From Polaribacter porphyrae (GTDB taxonomy: Bacteria; Bacteroidota; Bacteroidia; Flavobacteriales; Flavobacteriaceae): a stretch of 64,000 bases of DNA. Positions within the stretch are counted from its first letter, which is position 1, and every line of letters begins with the position of its first letter. This document shows positions 34,140-44,700 of the stretch, one piece after another. The stretch spans positions 706,256 to 770,255 of the forward strand of contig NZ_MSCN01000001.1 of assembly GCF_002954685.1 (NCBI RefSeq), written 5' to 3'. The notes under the pieces were generated by a model. That model saw nothing but the letters and a program-made list of their open reading frames with translations. It was not told the origin of the DNA and ran no database searches. The position numbers and the translations under genes were made by a program.

Positions 34140-35384
34140 ATGAAGTTTTTATTTGATTCAGATACTTGGCAAGAAATTTACGGAAGCATTCGTAAGAATA
34201 AAGTAAGAACAGTTATTACAATTATTGGTGTGCTTTGGGGTATCTTTCTTTTGGTTGTACTTTTAGGAGCTGCAAGAGGTATGGAAAATGGTTTTAACAA
34301 ACTTTTTGGAAACTTTGCAACAAATAGTGTTTTTGTTTGGACACAAAGGACAGATACACCTTTTAAAGGTTTTCAAGAAGGTAGGCGTTTTCGTTTAACA
34401 ATGAATGATATTGAGGTATTAAAGTCTGAATATTCTAATGAAATAAAACTTTTAGCACCTAGAAATCAAACCAATAATTTATTAGTTCATAATTTTAAAT
34501 CGGGAGATTTTAGAGTAAGTGGAGATTATCCAGTTTTAGACCAAATTCAAAAAAAACAATTACTGTATGGTCGTTTTTTAAATGATAATGATATTTTATC
34601 AACTGCAAAAGTAACTGTCATTTCAGAAGATATGTACATACAGTTGTTTGATAAAGGTGTAAATCCGATTGGTGAATATCTTAAAATAAATAGTATCAAC
34701 TATAAAGTTATCGGTGTTTATAAACCCTCTAATACAATAGATTTTGATGGAGACACAGCTTACATTCCATTTACAACCTATAGAAAAGTTTACAACACTG
34801 CTAACAGAGTAGACTGGATGATGATTACCGCAAATGAAGGTACAAATATCGAACAAATGGAAAAAGATATTTTACTTACTTTAAAAGGTTTGCATAAAGT
34901 GCATCCAGAAGATAAAAGAGCTTTTGGTAGTGTAAATTTGGGTAAAGAAATTGGTAAAGTAACAGGCTTTATTATAGGAATGCAATTTCTGACTTGGTTT
35001 GTTGGTATAGCTACTTTAATTGCAGGTGTATTTGCAATTGGTAATATTCTTTTAATTACTGTAAAAGAACGTACAAAAGAAATTGGTATTCGAAGAGCTT
35101 TAGGAGCTACTCCCAAAAGTATTCGTCAACAAATTATATTAGAATCTGTATTTTTAACCACTGTTGCAGGTATGTTAGGAATCATTTTTGGAAGTTTAGT
35201 CTTATTTTTAATAGACGCTGCAGTCAGTAACAATGATGATATACCATTAATTAATCCAACAGTAAATATCCCAATTATTTTTATCGCATTTGCCACATTA
35301 ATTGTATTAGGTACAATGATAGGTTTAATACCAGCACATATGGCAACCATAGTAAAACCAATAGAAGCATTAAGAGAAGAATAA
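34140..35384 (+). CDS. MacB-like ABC transporter permease 2
   Basis: This 414-residue paralogue of the preceding permease has the same plan: a helix at about 23-45, a periplasmic core, and three C-terminal FtsX helices with TVKERTKEIGIRRALGATPK. It begins one base after the preceding stop. The two permeases share the motif TDTPFKGFQEGRRFRLT / TTKPFKGLQTGRRIQLK in the core, so they arose by duplication. Confidence 0.92.
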   Translation: MKFLFDSDTWQEIYGSIRKNKVRTVITIIGVLWGIFLLVVLLGAARGMENGFNKLFGNFATNSVFVWTQRTDTPFKGFQEGRRFRLTMNDIEVLKSEYSNEIKLLAPRNQTNNLLVHNFKSGDFRVSGDYPVLDQIQKKQLLYGRFLNDNDILSTAKVTVISEDMYIQLFDKGVNPIGEYLKINSINYKVIGVYKPSNTIDFDGDTAYIPFTTYRKVYNTANRVDWMMITANEGTNIEQMEKDILLTLKGLHKVHPEDKRAFGSVNLGKEIGKVTGFIIGMQFLTWFVGIATLIAGVFAIGNILLITVKERTKEIGIRRALGATPKSIRQQIILESVFLTTVAGMLGIIFGSLVLFLIDAAVSNNDDIPLINPTVNIPIIFIAFATLIVLGTMIGLIPAHMATIVKPIEALREE

Positions 35385-35403
35385 AAAATCAATTAACTAA
35401 ATC

Positions 35404-36516
35404 ATGAGTAAAAGAGCAAAAATTATTTTAATTATCATAGCAATAGGATTTGTTGTTGCGTTAATTTGGTTCGGAAAAAAGAACAAAAAAAGTATTGTTG
35501 AATATGAAACCGAAACTCCGTTTAAAACAACTATTGTTAAAAAAACAGTAGCTACTGGTAAAGTTACTCCTTTAGAAGAAATTGAAATTAAACCACAAAT
35601 AACAGGTATTATCGATAAGATTTTGTTGTTAGAAGGTTCTAAAGTTAAGAAAGGAGATTTAATTGCTACTGTAAGAGTAGTACCTAATGAACAAGCATTA
35701 ATTAGTGCTAAAGGTAGAGTAGATAACACTAAAATTAGAGTAAACAATGCTAAAATACAATACAATAGAAATAAAAACTTGTATGATAAAGGTGTAATCT
35801 CTAGACAAGAATTTGAGCAAATAGAATTGACTTACAATCAATCTAAACAAGATCTTAAAAATGCAGAAAATGATTATTTAATTATTAAAAGAGGTTCAGC
35901 AGTTTCTGGTAGTGCAGCAAATACTAGTATTATTGCGCAAATGTCTGGAACTATTTTAGAAATCCCTGTAAAAGAAGGTGATCAAGTAATACAATCTAAT
36001 AACTTTAATGCAGGTACAACAATCGCTTCTATTGCAGATATGAATAAAATGATATTTGAAGGAAAAGTTGACGAATCTGAAGTTGGTAAACTTAAAAGTG
36101 GTTCTGATATAGAGGTTTCTATTGGAGCAATTGAAGGAAAAAAATTTCCTGCAAAATTAAACTTTATAGCACCAAAAGGTACAGAAGAACAAGGGGCTGT
36201 ACAGTTTAAAATAAAAGCTGATGTTTCTTTAGATGACAATTATTATATTAGAGCAGGTTATAGTGCCAATGCAGATATAGTTCTAGAGAAAAAAGATAGT
36301 GTTTTATCTATTAAGGAAGCATTATTAAAGTTTGATAAAAAAACAGAAGAACCTTATGTAGAAGTTAAAAAAGAGGATGGTACTTTTGAGAAAAAAACTC
36401 TTAAGCTAGGTACTTCAGATGGTGTAAACGTTGAAGTTTTAGAAGGTGTAACAGCTACAGACGAAATTAAAATCTGGAATAAAGCTTCTAAAGATGATGA
36501 CAAAAAAGATAATTAG
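35404..36516 (+). CDS. MacA/HlyD-type periplasmic adaptor protein
   Basis: This 370-residue membrane fusion protein has an N-terminal anchor (about 5-22) and the pattern barrel-lipoyl-hairpin-lipoyl-barrel: VTPLEEIEIKPQITGIIDKI, a coiled-coil hairpin at about 95-160 (ALISAKGRVDNTKIRVNNAK), and MSGTILEIPVKEGDQVIQSN. It should join the MacB-like inner-membrane complex to an outer-membrane TolC-type channel, which is not encoded in this operon. A strong terminator follows. Confidence 0.92.
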   Translation: MSKRAKIILIIIAIGFVVALIWFGKKNKKSIVEYETETPFKTTIVKKTVATGKVTPLEEIEIKPQITGIIDKILLLEGSKVKKGDLIATVRVVPNEQALISAKGRVDNTKIRVNNAKIQYNRNKNLYDKGVISRQEFEQIELTYNQSKQDLKNAENDYLIIKRGSAVSGSAANTSIIAQMSGTILEIPVKEGDQVIQSNNFNAGTTIASIADMNKMIFEGKVDESEVGKLKSGSDIEVSIGAIEGKKFPAKLNFIAPKGTEEQGAVQFKIKADVSLDDNYYIRAGYSANADIVLEKKDSVLSIKEALLKFDKKTEEPYVEVKKEDGTFEKKTLKLGTSDGVNVEVLEGVTATDEIKIWNKASKDDDKKDN

Positions 36517-36533
36517 TAAAAATAAATTAATTG

Positions 36534-36567
36534 TAAAAAAAGAGGCTCTTTTAGAGCCTCTTTTTTT
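36534..36567. terminator. Bidirectional terminator after the MacAB-like operon
   Basis: AGAGGCTCT (36541-36549) pairs with AGAGCCTCT (36553-36561), extended by A and T runs on both sides. It serves the efflux operon and the convergent DUF1853 gene, whose stop codon starts at 36568 on the minus strand. Confidence 0.82.
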
Positions 36568-37378
36568 ACCACCAAACTAAGAATAGTTTATTAATTTCTC
36601 CGTTTTTGTGTTTCAACCAAACTAATGGAGAAAACTCTCTATCTAAAAACCCTTTAGATATTTTCTTAAAGACATCAATACTTATCCAAGTAACATTTTG
36701 ATGAGGAATTACCAGCCAATCTTTTTTATTTGGAATATAAAATTTACAATCAGAAAAGAGAGTTAATTCTGTTTGTTTGATATAAAACCCACAAATACAA
36801 GCTTCATTTAATTGATTTAGTTGTGTTATTTTATCTTTATAAGGCACAAACAATTGCCCTTTAAAATAGACTTGCTGTACCATTTCTTTAGATGATAAAT
36901 TAATGCTCTGTAAATACTCTTCACATTGGTTAGAGTAGAGTAGAGGTAGTTGTTTTTCTTTGAGTTTAGTTAATTTTTCCTTTAAAGAATCTTTTTTATT
37001 AGGTCCAACACAATGTTCTATTTCAGAATTACCAACAGTAATATCATACAAATAAAACTTATAAATAATTTCAAGATGAATAATAGTATTTCCTCTTTTT
37101 AAGATACAATCTAATTTACCTAGAGTCCTTTTTTCTTGTTGAATTTGAACATTCTCACATAAAATTGAGATCTTTTTTTCTTGATGTAATTGATAAGAAA
37201 CAAAACGTTCTATATATTTTCCTAGACGCAATTTTTCATCAATTTCAATATTTATTTTTGATGATTTTTGTTGTACATCAAATTGTGATAAATTATATAA
37301 ATCATTAGTATTCCACAAACTAGGAGTTTGTAAAAAGCCTTCATATCTTTTCTGAATATCTTTTGATTTTTGATGCAT
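36566..37378 (-). CDS. DUF1853 family protein
   Basis: This 270-residue protein fits DUF1853. Conserved features are LGKYIERFVSYQL, TLGKLDCILKRGNTIIHLEI, IYKFYLYD, HCVGPNKKDSLKEKLTKLKE and a C-terminal KHKNGEINKLFLVWW. The GKLDCI...HLEIIYKFY pattern, with conserved Asp, Glu and Lys, resembles a PD-(D/E)XK nuclease-like core, which I suggest only as a possibility. There is no signal peptide. It is convergent with the efflux operon and divergent from DUF2461. Confidence 0.8.
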   Translation of the reverse strand: MHQKSKDIQKRYEGFLQTPSLWNTNDLYNLSQFDVQQKSSKINIEIDEKLRLGKYIERFVSYQLHQEKKISILCENVQIQQEKRTLGKLDCILKRGNTIIHLEIIYKFYLYDITVGNSEIEHCVGPNKKDSLKEKLTKLKEKQLPLLYSNQCEEYLQSINLSSKEMVQQVYFKGQLFVPYKDKITQLNQLNEACICGFYIKQTELTLFSDCKFYIPNKKDWLVIPHQNVTWISIDVFKKISKGFLDREFSPLVWLKHKNGEINKLFLVWW

Positions 37379-37434
37379 CTCAAAATCTAAGTTACAAATC
37401 TATTTTGTAAATTGAACATTTAAATTTAATTCTA

Positions 37435-38112
37435 ATGCAAATAGAAAAATCAACTTTTCAATTTTTAAAAGATTTACATCAAAATAATAATCGTGATTGG
37501 TTTTCAGAACATAAACCTAAGTATGAAAAAGCACAACAAAATGCAAAAGCTGTGTTTTCAGCAATCAATGAAAAGTTGGAGGCTCATGATGAAATTGAGA
37601 AATCTAAAATGATGCGAATTTACAGAGATGTTCGTTTTTCTAAAGATAAAACTCCTTACAAAGCCCATTTTGCAAACTCATATTCCAGATTAGGTAAGGA
37701 ATTAAGAGGTGGTTATTTTTTAAGAATTAGACCAGGAGAATCCTTTTTAGCTGGTGGGTTTTGGGAACCAAACAAAGACGATTTATTTAGAATACGCAAA
37801 GAAATAGAGCAAGATGCATCAGAAATAAAAGGAATTTTAGCTGATAAAAATTTCCAAAAGCATTTTGGAAGTGAGTTTCATAGTTTTAGCGAGCTAAAGA
37901 CTGCTCCAAGAGGTTTTGATAAAGCCCATCCAAATGTTGATTTATTGCGTAAAAAAGGATTTATAGCCACAAAAAACTTTACAGATAAAGAGGTTTTATC
38001 AGCAGATTTTATAAATCAAGTAGATGAGAGCTTTAAAGCTTTAAGACCATTTTTTAATCTCTTTAGCGATATTTTAACCACAAATTTAAATGGGGAGAGT
38101 ATTCTAGATTGA
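37435..38112 (+). CDS. DUF2461 family protein
   Basis: This 225-residue protein is a full-length DUF2461/TIGR02453 member. It starts with FLKDLHQNNNRDWFSEHKPK, followed by MMRIYRDVRFSKDKTPYKAH, GGYFLRIRPGESFLAGGFW and RGFDKAHPNVDLLRKKGFIA. These are the family's conserved blocks. No biochemical function is established. The gene stands alone, convergent with the MATE transporter. Confidence 0.9.
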   Translation: MQIEKSTFQFLKDLHQNNNRDWFSEHKPKYEKAQQNAKAVFSAINEKLEAHDEIEKSKMMRIYRDVRFSKDKTPYKAHFANSYSRLGKELRGGYFLRIRPGESFLAGGFWEPNKDDLFRIRKEIEQDASEIKGILADKNFQKHFGSEFHSFSELKTAPRGFDKAHPNVDLLRKKGFIATKNFTDKEVLSADFINQVDESFKALRPFFNLFSDILTTNLNGESILD

Positions 38113-38117
38113 TGATA

Positions 38118-39455
38118 TTACTTCAAATTTTTATCAACTTCTCTTTTTAAAACCCAAATAGTAATTACAGTAGATAGTACATCTGCAATTGGGAAAGACC
38201 ACCAAACACCAGCAACTCCGTAATATTTTGGTAAAATGTATGCTAATGGAATTAAAAATATTCCTTGTTTTAATAAGGTTAAAAACAATGCAGGCATTGC
38301 TTTTCCTGCTGCCTGAAAGTAAGCAGAACCTATTAATTGCATAGTTACAATTGGCGTTGCTAAAAAAACGATAATCATTGCACTTGGTGTTTCAGATAGC
38401 AAAGTTTCATCATTGGTAAAAATCCAGATAATTTGTTCTTTAAAAATGATAATTCCAATAAAAATTATGGTTCCTAAAACTGAACCAAAATAAATTGATT
38501 TTTTAATGGTTTCTTTAACACGTTCATTTTTTTTAGCTCCAATATTAAATCCTGCTACTGGTAAAAAACCTTGAGAAACTCCTAAAACTGGAGAAAGTGC
38601 AAACATCATTACTCTATTAATTACTCCAAAAATTGAGATAGAAATTTCTCCTCCATAAGTAAAAAGTGAATAGTTTAGTACAATCATCAATACACTAATG
38701 GCTCCTTGTCTTACCACAGAAACTCCACCTAATTCGACAATTTCTCTTACAATTTTTCCATTTAGAGCAAAGTTTTTCAATATTATTTTTAACTCACTTT
38801 TAGAGGATAGAAAAAAATAAAGAATAAATAAGCCACAACTGGCAAAAGATAATGATGTTGCCAAACCTGCTCCTTTCATTCCCCAACCCAAATATTTTAT
38901 AAAAATAATATCTAAAACAATATTTAAAACAGCAGGAATAATCATTGCGTACATAGCAAATTTTGGTTTGCCTTCTGCTCTAATTACAGGGTTTCCCATC
39001 ATTGCAAATGCTAAAAATGGTACACCATAAATAATTACAGAAAAATAATCTGAAGCAATTGGTAGAATAGCTCCTTTAGCTCCAAATAAATCTAAAATTG
39101 GTACACTAAAAAAGTTCCCCAAGAGTACAAAAATAATGGCTAGAATAAGCGTTAAACAAATTTGGTTACCAAACGTTAGAAAGGCTTTTTCAGAATTATC
39201 TGCACCTAGAGCTCTTGATATGATTGAGCTACCTCCAATTCCAATTCCCATTCCTAAAGAGGAAATTAAAAAAGCTATTGGCAATACTACAGTAATTGCA
39301 GCAATAGCCAAAACACCTATCCATTGTCCAACAAAAATAGTGTCTACAATCATATTTATAGACATCACTAAAATGCCTATTGTTGCAGGGACTGCTTGTT
39401 TTACAAGAAGTTTGCTTATTTTTTCTGATCCTAATTCGTTTGCTAATTGTGCCAT
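38118..39455 (-). CDS. MATE-family multidrug efflux transporter
   Basis: This roughly 445-residue inner-membrane protein has about 12 helices in two six-helix halves. It should export cationic drugs or metabolites in exchange for Na+ or H+. Typical segments are AVPATIGILVMSINMIVDTI, GMGIGIGGSSIISRALG and VGVSQGFLPVAGFNIGAKKN-like (here LGVSQGFLPVAGFNIGAKKN). The frame reaches a TTG at 39467, but the ATG at 39455 (MAQLANELGSEKI) is a more natural start. Its promoter region is shared with the divergent thioesterase. Confidence 0.92.
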   Translation of the reverse strand: MAQLANELGSEKISKLLVKQAVPATIGILVMSINMIVDTIFVGQWIGVLAIAAITVVLPIAFLISSLGMGIGIGGSSIISRALGADNSEKAFLTFGNQICLTLILAIIFVLLGNFFSVPILDLFGAKGAILPIASDYFSVIIYGVPFLAFAMMGNPVIRAEGKPKFAMYAMIIPAVLNIVLDIIFIKYLGWGMKGAGLATSLSFASCGLFILYFFLSSKSELKIILKNFALNGKIVREIVELGGVSVVRQGAISVLMIVLNYSLFTYGGEISISIFGVINRVMMFALSPVLGVSQGFLPVAGFNIGAKKNERVKETIKKSIYFGSVLGTIIFIGIIIFKEQIIWIFTNDETLLSETPSAMIIVFLATPIVTMQLIGSAYFQAAGKAMPALFLTLLKQGIFLIPLAYILPKYYGVAGVWWSFPIADVLSTVITIWVLKREVDKNLK

Positions 39456-39536
39456 AAGAAGTTGCAAATATCAGCATAATTTATGTTTAAAAGTAAAAAG
39501 TAACATCAATTATTATTATGTAAATATTAAAACTAT

Positions 39537-39544
39537 TATGTTTG
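39537..39544 (+). promoter_or_regulatory. -7 promoter box of the thioesterase gene
   Basis: TATGTTTG matches TAnnTTTG and includes the upstream in-frame ATG at 39538, so that ATG is probably promoter and not a start codon. The next in-frame ATG, at 39559, lies 15 bases downstream. Confidence 0.45.
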
Positions 39545-39558
39545 TTAAAATTGATAAA

Positions 39559-39954
39559 ATGGATACTCCTTTTAAAGTAAAAATAAAAATTGAATCTATA
39601 GATATTGATAATTTGAATCATGTTAATAACGCTGTTTATGTAAAGTGGATGGACAATGTAGCAAGAGAACATTGGGCTTTTTTAACAAAAGACAACCCTT
39701 TAGAAGAATTTATTTGGGTAGTTAGTAGGCATGAAATAGATTATAAAAATGAAGCTTTTTTGGGTGATGAAATTACTGCAAAAACTTGGGTAGGTAATAC
39801 TAGGGGAGTAACTTCAGAACGTTTTATAGAGTTTTATAAGGGTACTGTTTTACTAGCAAAATCTAGAACAGTTTGGGTTTTGTTAAATGCAACTACATTT
39901 AAGCCTGCTAGAATTAGAGAAAATATTTTAAATCTTCTACTACCTGCTAAATAA
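39559..39954 (+). CDS. Acyl-CoA thioesterase (hotdog fold, 4HBT)
   Basis: This 131-residue protein is a 4-hydroxybenzoyl-CoA thioesterase-like enzyme: VNNAVYVKWMDNVAREHWAF carries the hotdog-fold signature, with the usual catalytic Asp position occupied by Asp/Asn in the NLNHVNN segment (where many members have D-x-x-G-H-V-N). It should hydrolyse an acyl-CoA or acyl-ACP. The open frame extends far upstream (to 39136), antisense to the MATE gene, but that part is not protein-like. An earlier ATG at 39538 sits inside a -7 box, hence the start at 39559. Confidence 0.85.
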   Translation: MDTPFKVKIKIESIDIDNLNHVNNAVYVKWMDNVAREHWAFLTKDNPLEEFIWVVSRHEIDYKNEAFLGDEITAKTWVGNTRGVTSERFIEFYKGTVLLAKSRTVWVLLNATTFKPARIRENILNLLLPAK

Positions 39955-39957
39955 AAG

Positions 39958-39965
39958 TATCTTTG
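39958..39965 (+). promoter_or_regulatory. -7 promoter box of the DEAD-box helicase gene
   Basis: TATCTTTG is an exact TAnnTTTG match, 17 bases upstream of the ATG at 39983 and just after the thioesterase stop. Confidence 0.45.
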
Positions 39966-39982
39966 CAAAAAATTAAGATACA

Positions 39983-41104
39983 ATGTCCACTTTTTCTGAA
40001 TTAAAGATTGGTAAAGAATATATAAAATCAATTAAAGAAATAGGTATAAAAGTACCTACAGAAATCCAACAAAAAGCAATCCCAATTTTATTAAAATCTA
40101 GTACAGATTTTATTGGTTTAGCACAAACAGGTACTGGTAAAACTGCTGCTTTTGGTTTGCCAGTTCTCCATAAAATTGATGCTAAATCAGATTATATTCA
40201 AGCACTGATTTTATCTCCTACAAGAGAGTTAGTACAACAAATAAAAAAGCAACTTTTTAAGTTTACAAAGTATAATTCAGATAGAATTTTTGTTGAAGCA
40301 GTTTTTGGAGGAGAAAAAATCGACAGGCAAATGAATAACCTAAAAAGAACTACACATGTAGTTGTTGCAACTCCTGGTAGATTAATTGATTTAATAGAGA
40401 GAGGATCTGTTGATATTAGCCATGTAAAAACTGTAGTTTTAGATGAAGCTGATGAAATGTTAAGTATGGGTTTTAAACAAGATTTAAATCGTATTTTAAA
40501 ATTTACAAACAAAACTGATCGTAAAACTTGGCTCTTTTCTGCAACAATGCCAGATGAAATAAAACGAATTGTAAAAACCTATATGGATTCTAATGCTCCA
40601 CGAATTGAAGTGAATAAAGATAGCTTGGTTAATGCAAATATTAGGCATCAATTTACAAGAACAACCTTAAAAGAAAAGACAAATGATATTATTTCCTTTT
40701 TAGAAAAAAGACAAAATCAAAGAGGAATTATTTTTTGTAGAACCAAAGCTGGTGCTCAAAATTTTGCAAAACAATTGATAGAAGAAGGATTTTCTACAGC
40801 TGCTTTAGAAGGCGATATGCAACAAAAAGAACGTGATAAAGTAATGCGTGCTTTTAAAAATGAAAGTTTACAATATTTAATATCTACTGATGTATCTGCA
40901 AGAGGAATTGATGTTAAGGAGTTAGAATTTGTTATTCATCATCAATTGCCAGAAAAATTAGAATATTACACGCATAGAAGTGGTAGAACTGCAAGAGCTG
41001 GTAATACTGGGACTTCTATAGCGTTTGTGTTACCAAGTGAAATTGAGAAAATTCATCAAATTCAAAAAGAATTAAATATTAAATTTACAGAAGTAAAAGT
41101 GTAA
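39983..41104 (+). CDS. DEAD-box ATP-dependent RNA helicase
   Basis: This 373-residue helicase has all core motifs: Q motif VPTEIQQKAIPIL, motif I AQTGTGKTAAF, Ia SPTRELVQQ, II DEADEML, III SATMPDE, V STDVSARGID and VI HRSGRTARAG. It ends right after the second RecA domain (KELNIKFTEVKV), with no basic C-terminal extension, unlike the longer DeaD/RhlE forms. It should remodel RNA, for example during ribosome assembly or in the cold. The next gene begins on the base after its stop codon. Confidence 0.93.
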   Translation: MSTFSELKIGKEYIKSIKEIGIKVPTEIQQKAIPILLKSSTDFIGLAQTGTGKTAAFGLPVLHKIDAKSDYIQALILSPTRELVQQIKKQLFKFTKYNSDRIFVEAVFGGEKIDRQMNNLKRTTHVVVATPGRLIDLIERGSVDISHVKTVVLDEADEMLSMGFKQDLNRILKFTNKTDRKTWLFSATMPDEIKRIVKTYMDSNAPRIEVNKDSLVNANIRHQFTRTTLKEKTNDIISFLEKRQNQRGIIFCRTKAGAQNFAKQLIEEGFSTAALEGDMQQKERDKVMRAFKNESLQYLISTDVSARGIDVKELEFVIHHQLPEKLEYYTHRSGRTARAGNTGTSIAFVLPSEIEKIHQIQKELNIKFTEVKV

Positions 41105-41728
41105 ATGGAGTTAATTTACGTTTTAGATATTTTAGGTACGTTTGCCTTTGCTATTAGTGGTGCTTTAGTGGCTTCTGACCAGAAGTTTGATTTATTTGGT
41201 GTTATTATCATTGCATTTGTGACTGCAGTTGGTGGTGGAATGCTACGTGATATTTTAATTGATGCACATCCAATCAATTGGATTGGAGATATGAATTATT
41301 TATATGTGATTTTAATAGCTGTAATATCTACTTTTTTATTTAAAAGTAAAATTTTACCATTGTATAAAACTCTTTTTTTGTTTGATACTGTTGGAATTAG
41401 CGTTTTTACTTTATTAGGTTTACAAAAAGGATTGACTTTTAATTTGCACCCAGTTGTGGCCATAATTATGGGAATGATTTCTGCTGTATTTGGAGGTGTT
41501 ATACGTGATGTATTAACAAATAAAATTCCATTAATTTTTGAGAAAGAGATTTATGCATCTGCTTGTTTATTGGGTGGAATATCTTATTTGCTACTGAATC
41601 ATTTTGGTGTTCCAAAAGATTTTAACTTTATCATTTCTGCCTCTGTAATTGTGATTGTAAGGCTAATTTCTGTAAAATTTAAATTACAATTGCCTAAAAT
41701 TAAAGATGATATTTTTGGGAAGACATAA
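41105..41728 (+). CDS. Trimeric intracellular cation channel (TRIC/UPF0126) family protein
   Basis: This 207-residue membrane protein has seven helices made of two three-helix repeats plus one. Each repeat has the glycine-kinked signature: GGGMLRDILIDAHPI (about 43-57) and FGGVIRDVLTNKIPLIF (about 131-147). Bacterial TRIC homologues form homotrimeric K+-permeable channels. The gene abuts the helicase stop codon, so they are co-transcribed, and is followed by a terminator. Confidence 0.92.
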   Translation: MELIYVLDILGTFAFAISGALVASDQKFDLFGVIIIAFVTAVGGGMLRDILIDAHPINWIGDMNYLYVILIAVISTFLFKSKILPLYKTLFLFDTVGISVFTLLGLQKGLTFNLHPVVAIIMGMISAVFGGVIRDVLTNKIPLIFEKEIYASACLLGGISYLLLNHFGVPKDFNFIISASVIVIVRLISVKFKLQLPKIKDDIFGKT

Positions 41729-41760
41729 AAAAAAGTGAAGATTTATCTTCACTTTTTTTT
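41727..41760. terminator. Perfect 16-bp bidirectional terminator
   Basis: AAAAAAAAGTGAAGAT (41727-41742) and ATCTTCACTTTTTTTT (41745-41760) are exact reverse complements around two T bases. It ends the helicase/TRIC operon and faces the convergent tricorn-like gene. Confidence 0.88.
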
Positions 41761-41777
41761 ATAATAAATTATAAAAT

Positions 41778-44700
41778 TTATTTTACATCTTTCAGTAATT
41801 CTCTAATAGATCTTAATAGCTGTTCATCTATACCATTATATATTTTTCCAGGCATATTTTTAACTTTAATTGTTGGCTCTGTTTGGTTATTTTCCATCCA
41901 TTCACCAGCTTTATTTTTTGCACTTACTGGTACAACACCCCAATAACCACCATTTGGTAAACCTTCCCAACCAGCAAAACTACAAGTACCAGGTACTGGC
42001 ATTCCAACAGTTTTTCCAATTTTTAAATCTGTGTAACCTTGAGCATAACAATGGCCATCAGAATACATACTTTCGTTAAAAATTGAAAGCGTTGGTTTTG
42101 TCCAACGTGAAGTTGGTTCACCACCCACAACTTTATCTTCTGTTGCATACGTTATAAAAGGAACTCCTGTAAAAAACATCGCTAAATCTGCAACTAAATC
42201 TCCACCACCATTAAAACGTGTATCAATAATTACCCCTTTTTTATCAAAATATTTACCCATAATATCTTGATAAATACTTCTGTAAGGGCCATCACCCATA
42301 CCAGGAATATGAACATAACCTAATTGTCCATTACTTTTTTCTGCAACTTCCTTTTCATTCATCTTAACCCACCTTCTATATAATAATCTGTTTTCAGCAC
42401 CCAAAGAAATTGGTTTCACAGTTATTGTTTGTGTTTTTTCCGTTTTCGGATTTTCAATTTCCAATAACATAAATTTACTCGATTTTCTGTTGAAATATTT
42501 TGCTAAATCTTGATCTTTATCAACTAAAATACCATCAATTTTTTTGATAATATCTCCTTTTTGGATATTGAATTTCGCTCTATCTAAAGGTCCTCCAGAA
42601 ATAATTTCATCAATAAGAATACCATCCTCTTTATAATCATAATTTATAAAAATACCTAAAGAAGCTGTTGCATCAGCATTAGAAACGTTACTGCCTCTGT
42701 AACCAGCACCAGCATGAGAAACATTTAATTCGCCTAACATTTCTGATAACATTTCAGAGAATTCAAATCCATTACCAATGTGAGGTATATATTTTTGATA
42801 TTCTTTCTTCATTTTATTCCAATTAATTCCATGAAAATCTGGATGATAGAAAATTGCGTTTGTACGTATCCAAACATGATCGAACATTGCTTGTCTTTCT
42901 GCATTTTGATCTAATTTTATTTCACCATTTATAGCAACAGGTTTTCTTTTTTTAGATGAAGGGTTTAATTGTGTAATTCTACCACTACTTAATAAATAAA
43001 GATTTTTCATATCCTTATCCCATTGCAAACTACCAAATCTAGCGTTTAACTTCATTAGCATTTTAGTTTCTCTGGTTCTTAAGTTTGTACTCCAAAGATT
43101 AGATCTGCCTTCAAAACTAGCTAAATAATACAAAAAATCTCCTTTTTTAGAAAGAACAGCATCTCCCAAACTAGAGGAATGTATAGTAAGTCTTCTAGTT
43201 CTATCTTTCATGTTTTCCCAATCAAATTGCAATGGTTTTATTGCATCTTTTTTAGTTTTATCATCTTTTTTCTTTTTTGATTTATCGTCTTTTTTATCAG
43301 TCTTTTTTTCCTTTTTCTCTTTCGCTTTTTTCTTTTTCTCAATCTCTTTAATGGCTTGCATTAATTTAAAATCTTCATCACTTAAATTAAATTCATCCCA
43401 AGCTTCTTTTGTAAAGAACATACTGTATACATCAGATTGAGAACGACCACTTGTTGCGTAAGACTTAAGCCCATTTCTATTGCTAAACCATAACATTTGT
43501 TTACCTCCATTTACCCATTTAGGAGAATAATCATAATAACCACTTTCATTTAAATTTACCCTTTTAGAGCCATCAGCAGCCATTAATAAAACTTCACTGT
43601 TGCTTAATGTTTTACCCCAATCAATCAACAACCATTTACTATCTGGGCTCCAGGTAAAATATTTATCACCATCTCTCATGTGATACAAATCTTTTGGTGT
43701 TAAAAGTGTAACTTCTTTTTTGGTTTTTACATCTTTAATCTTTAGAGTTCTTCTCCCTTCAATAAATGCAATTTTGTTACCATCTGGTGAGTATTTAGCT
43801 AAATAGTTATCTGTTTTATTACTTATTAGAGGTGTTTCTTTTAGTAATGTAGCAGCATAGAAAAAAGGCTCTTCTTTTCTAACTTTTTCAGTTTTATAAA
43901 CACTCCATTTTCCATTTCTTTCACTACTGTAAATTACAGATTCACCTTTAGCATCCCAAGAAACAAAACGTTCGTTTTCAGGAGTATTGGTTAATCTTTT
44001 TGTAAATGATTTATCTGTTGAAGTTACAAAAACTTCTCCTCTAGCAATAAATGCAATCTCTTTTCCATTTGGTGAAATAGCCATTTCTCTAATACCTCCA
44101 TTTACAGAAATAAATTGATCTGAATTTTCTTTGTCTTGAGTAATGATTTTTACAGCTAATTTTCTAGGTTTTTGCCCTTCTTTCATCGTATATAACTCTC
44201 CATCATAACCAAAAGAAATTACACCATTCCCAACACTTAAAAAGCGTACAGGATGTAGTTTGAAGTTTGTTAATTTATCATCTTTAGAACTATCTAAAGC
44301 CATTTTATGAATATTAAAAGAACCACTTCTTTCACTTAAATAATACATGCTTTTTTCATCATCAGTAAAATAAGGTTGTCTATCTTCAGCTGAATTTTTA
44401 GTAATCATTTTATGAGAATTAGTTTTAGCATCGTAAAGCCAAATATCTCTGGTAATAGAAGAAGTGTGGTGTTTTCTCCATTCATTTTCTCCTCCTTTTT
44501 TATCATGATATAACATTTTCTTTCCATTTTTGGAATATTGAACATATTCTGCTGGAATTGTAAAAATTTGAGAAACTCTGCCTGATTTTACAGGTACACT
44601 GTATAATTCTGATTGTGATCTGTGTGGATGTTGTCTATGATTTACATCATCTTGTCTTAAAGCACCAAAAACAATGTTTTTATCATCTGAAGTAAAAGAA

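Noticed and set aside
39136..39558. Long in-frame extension upstream of the thioesterase
   Set aside because: It is antisense to the MATE gene and shows low-complexity composition; the protein family starts near MDTPFKVK, and a promoter box lies just before that start.
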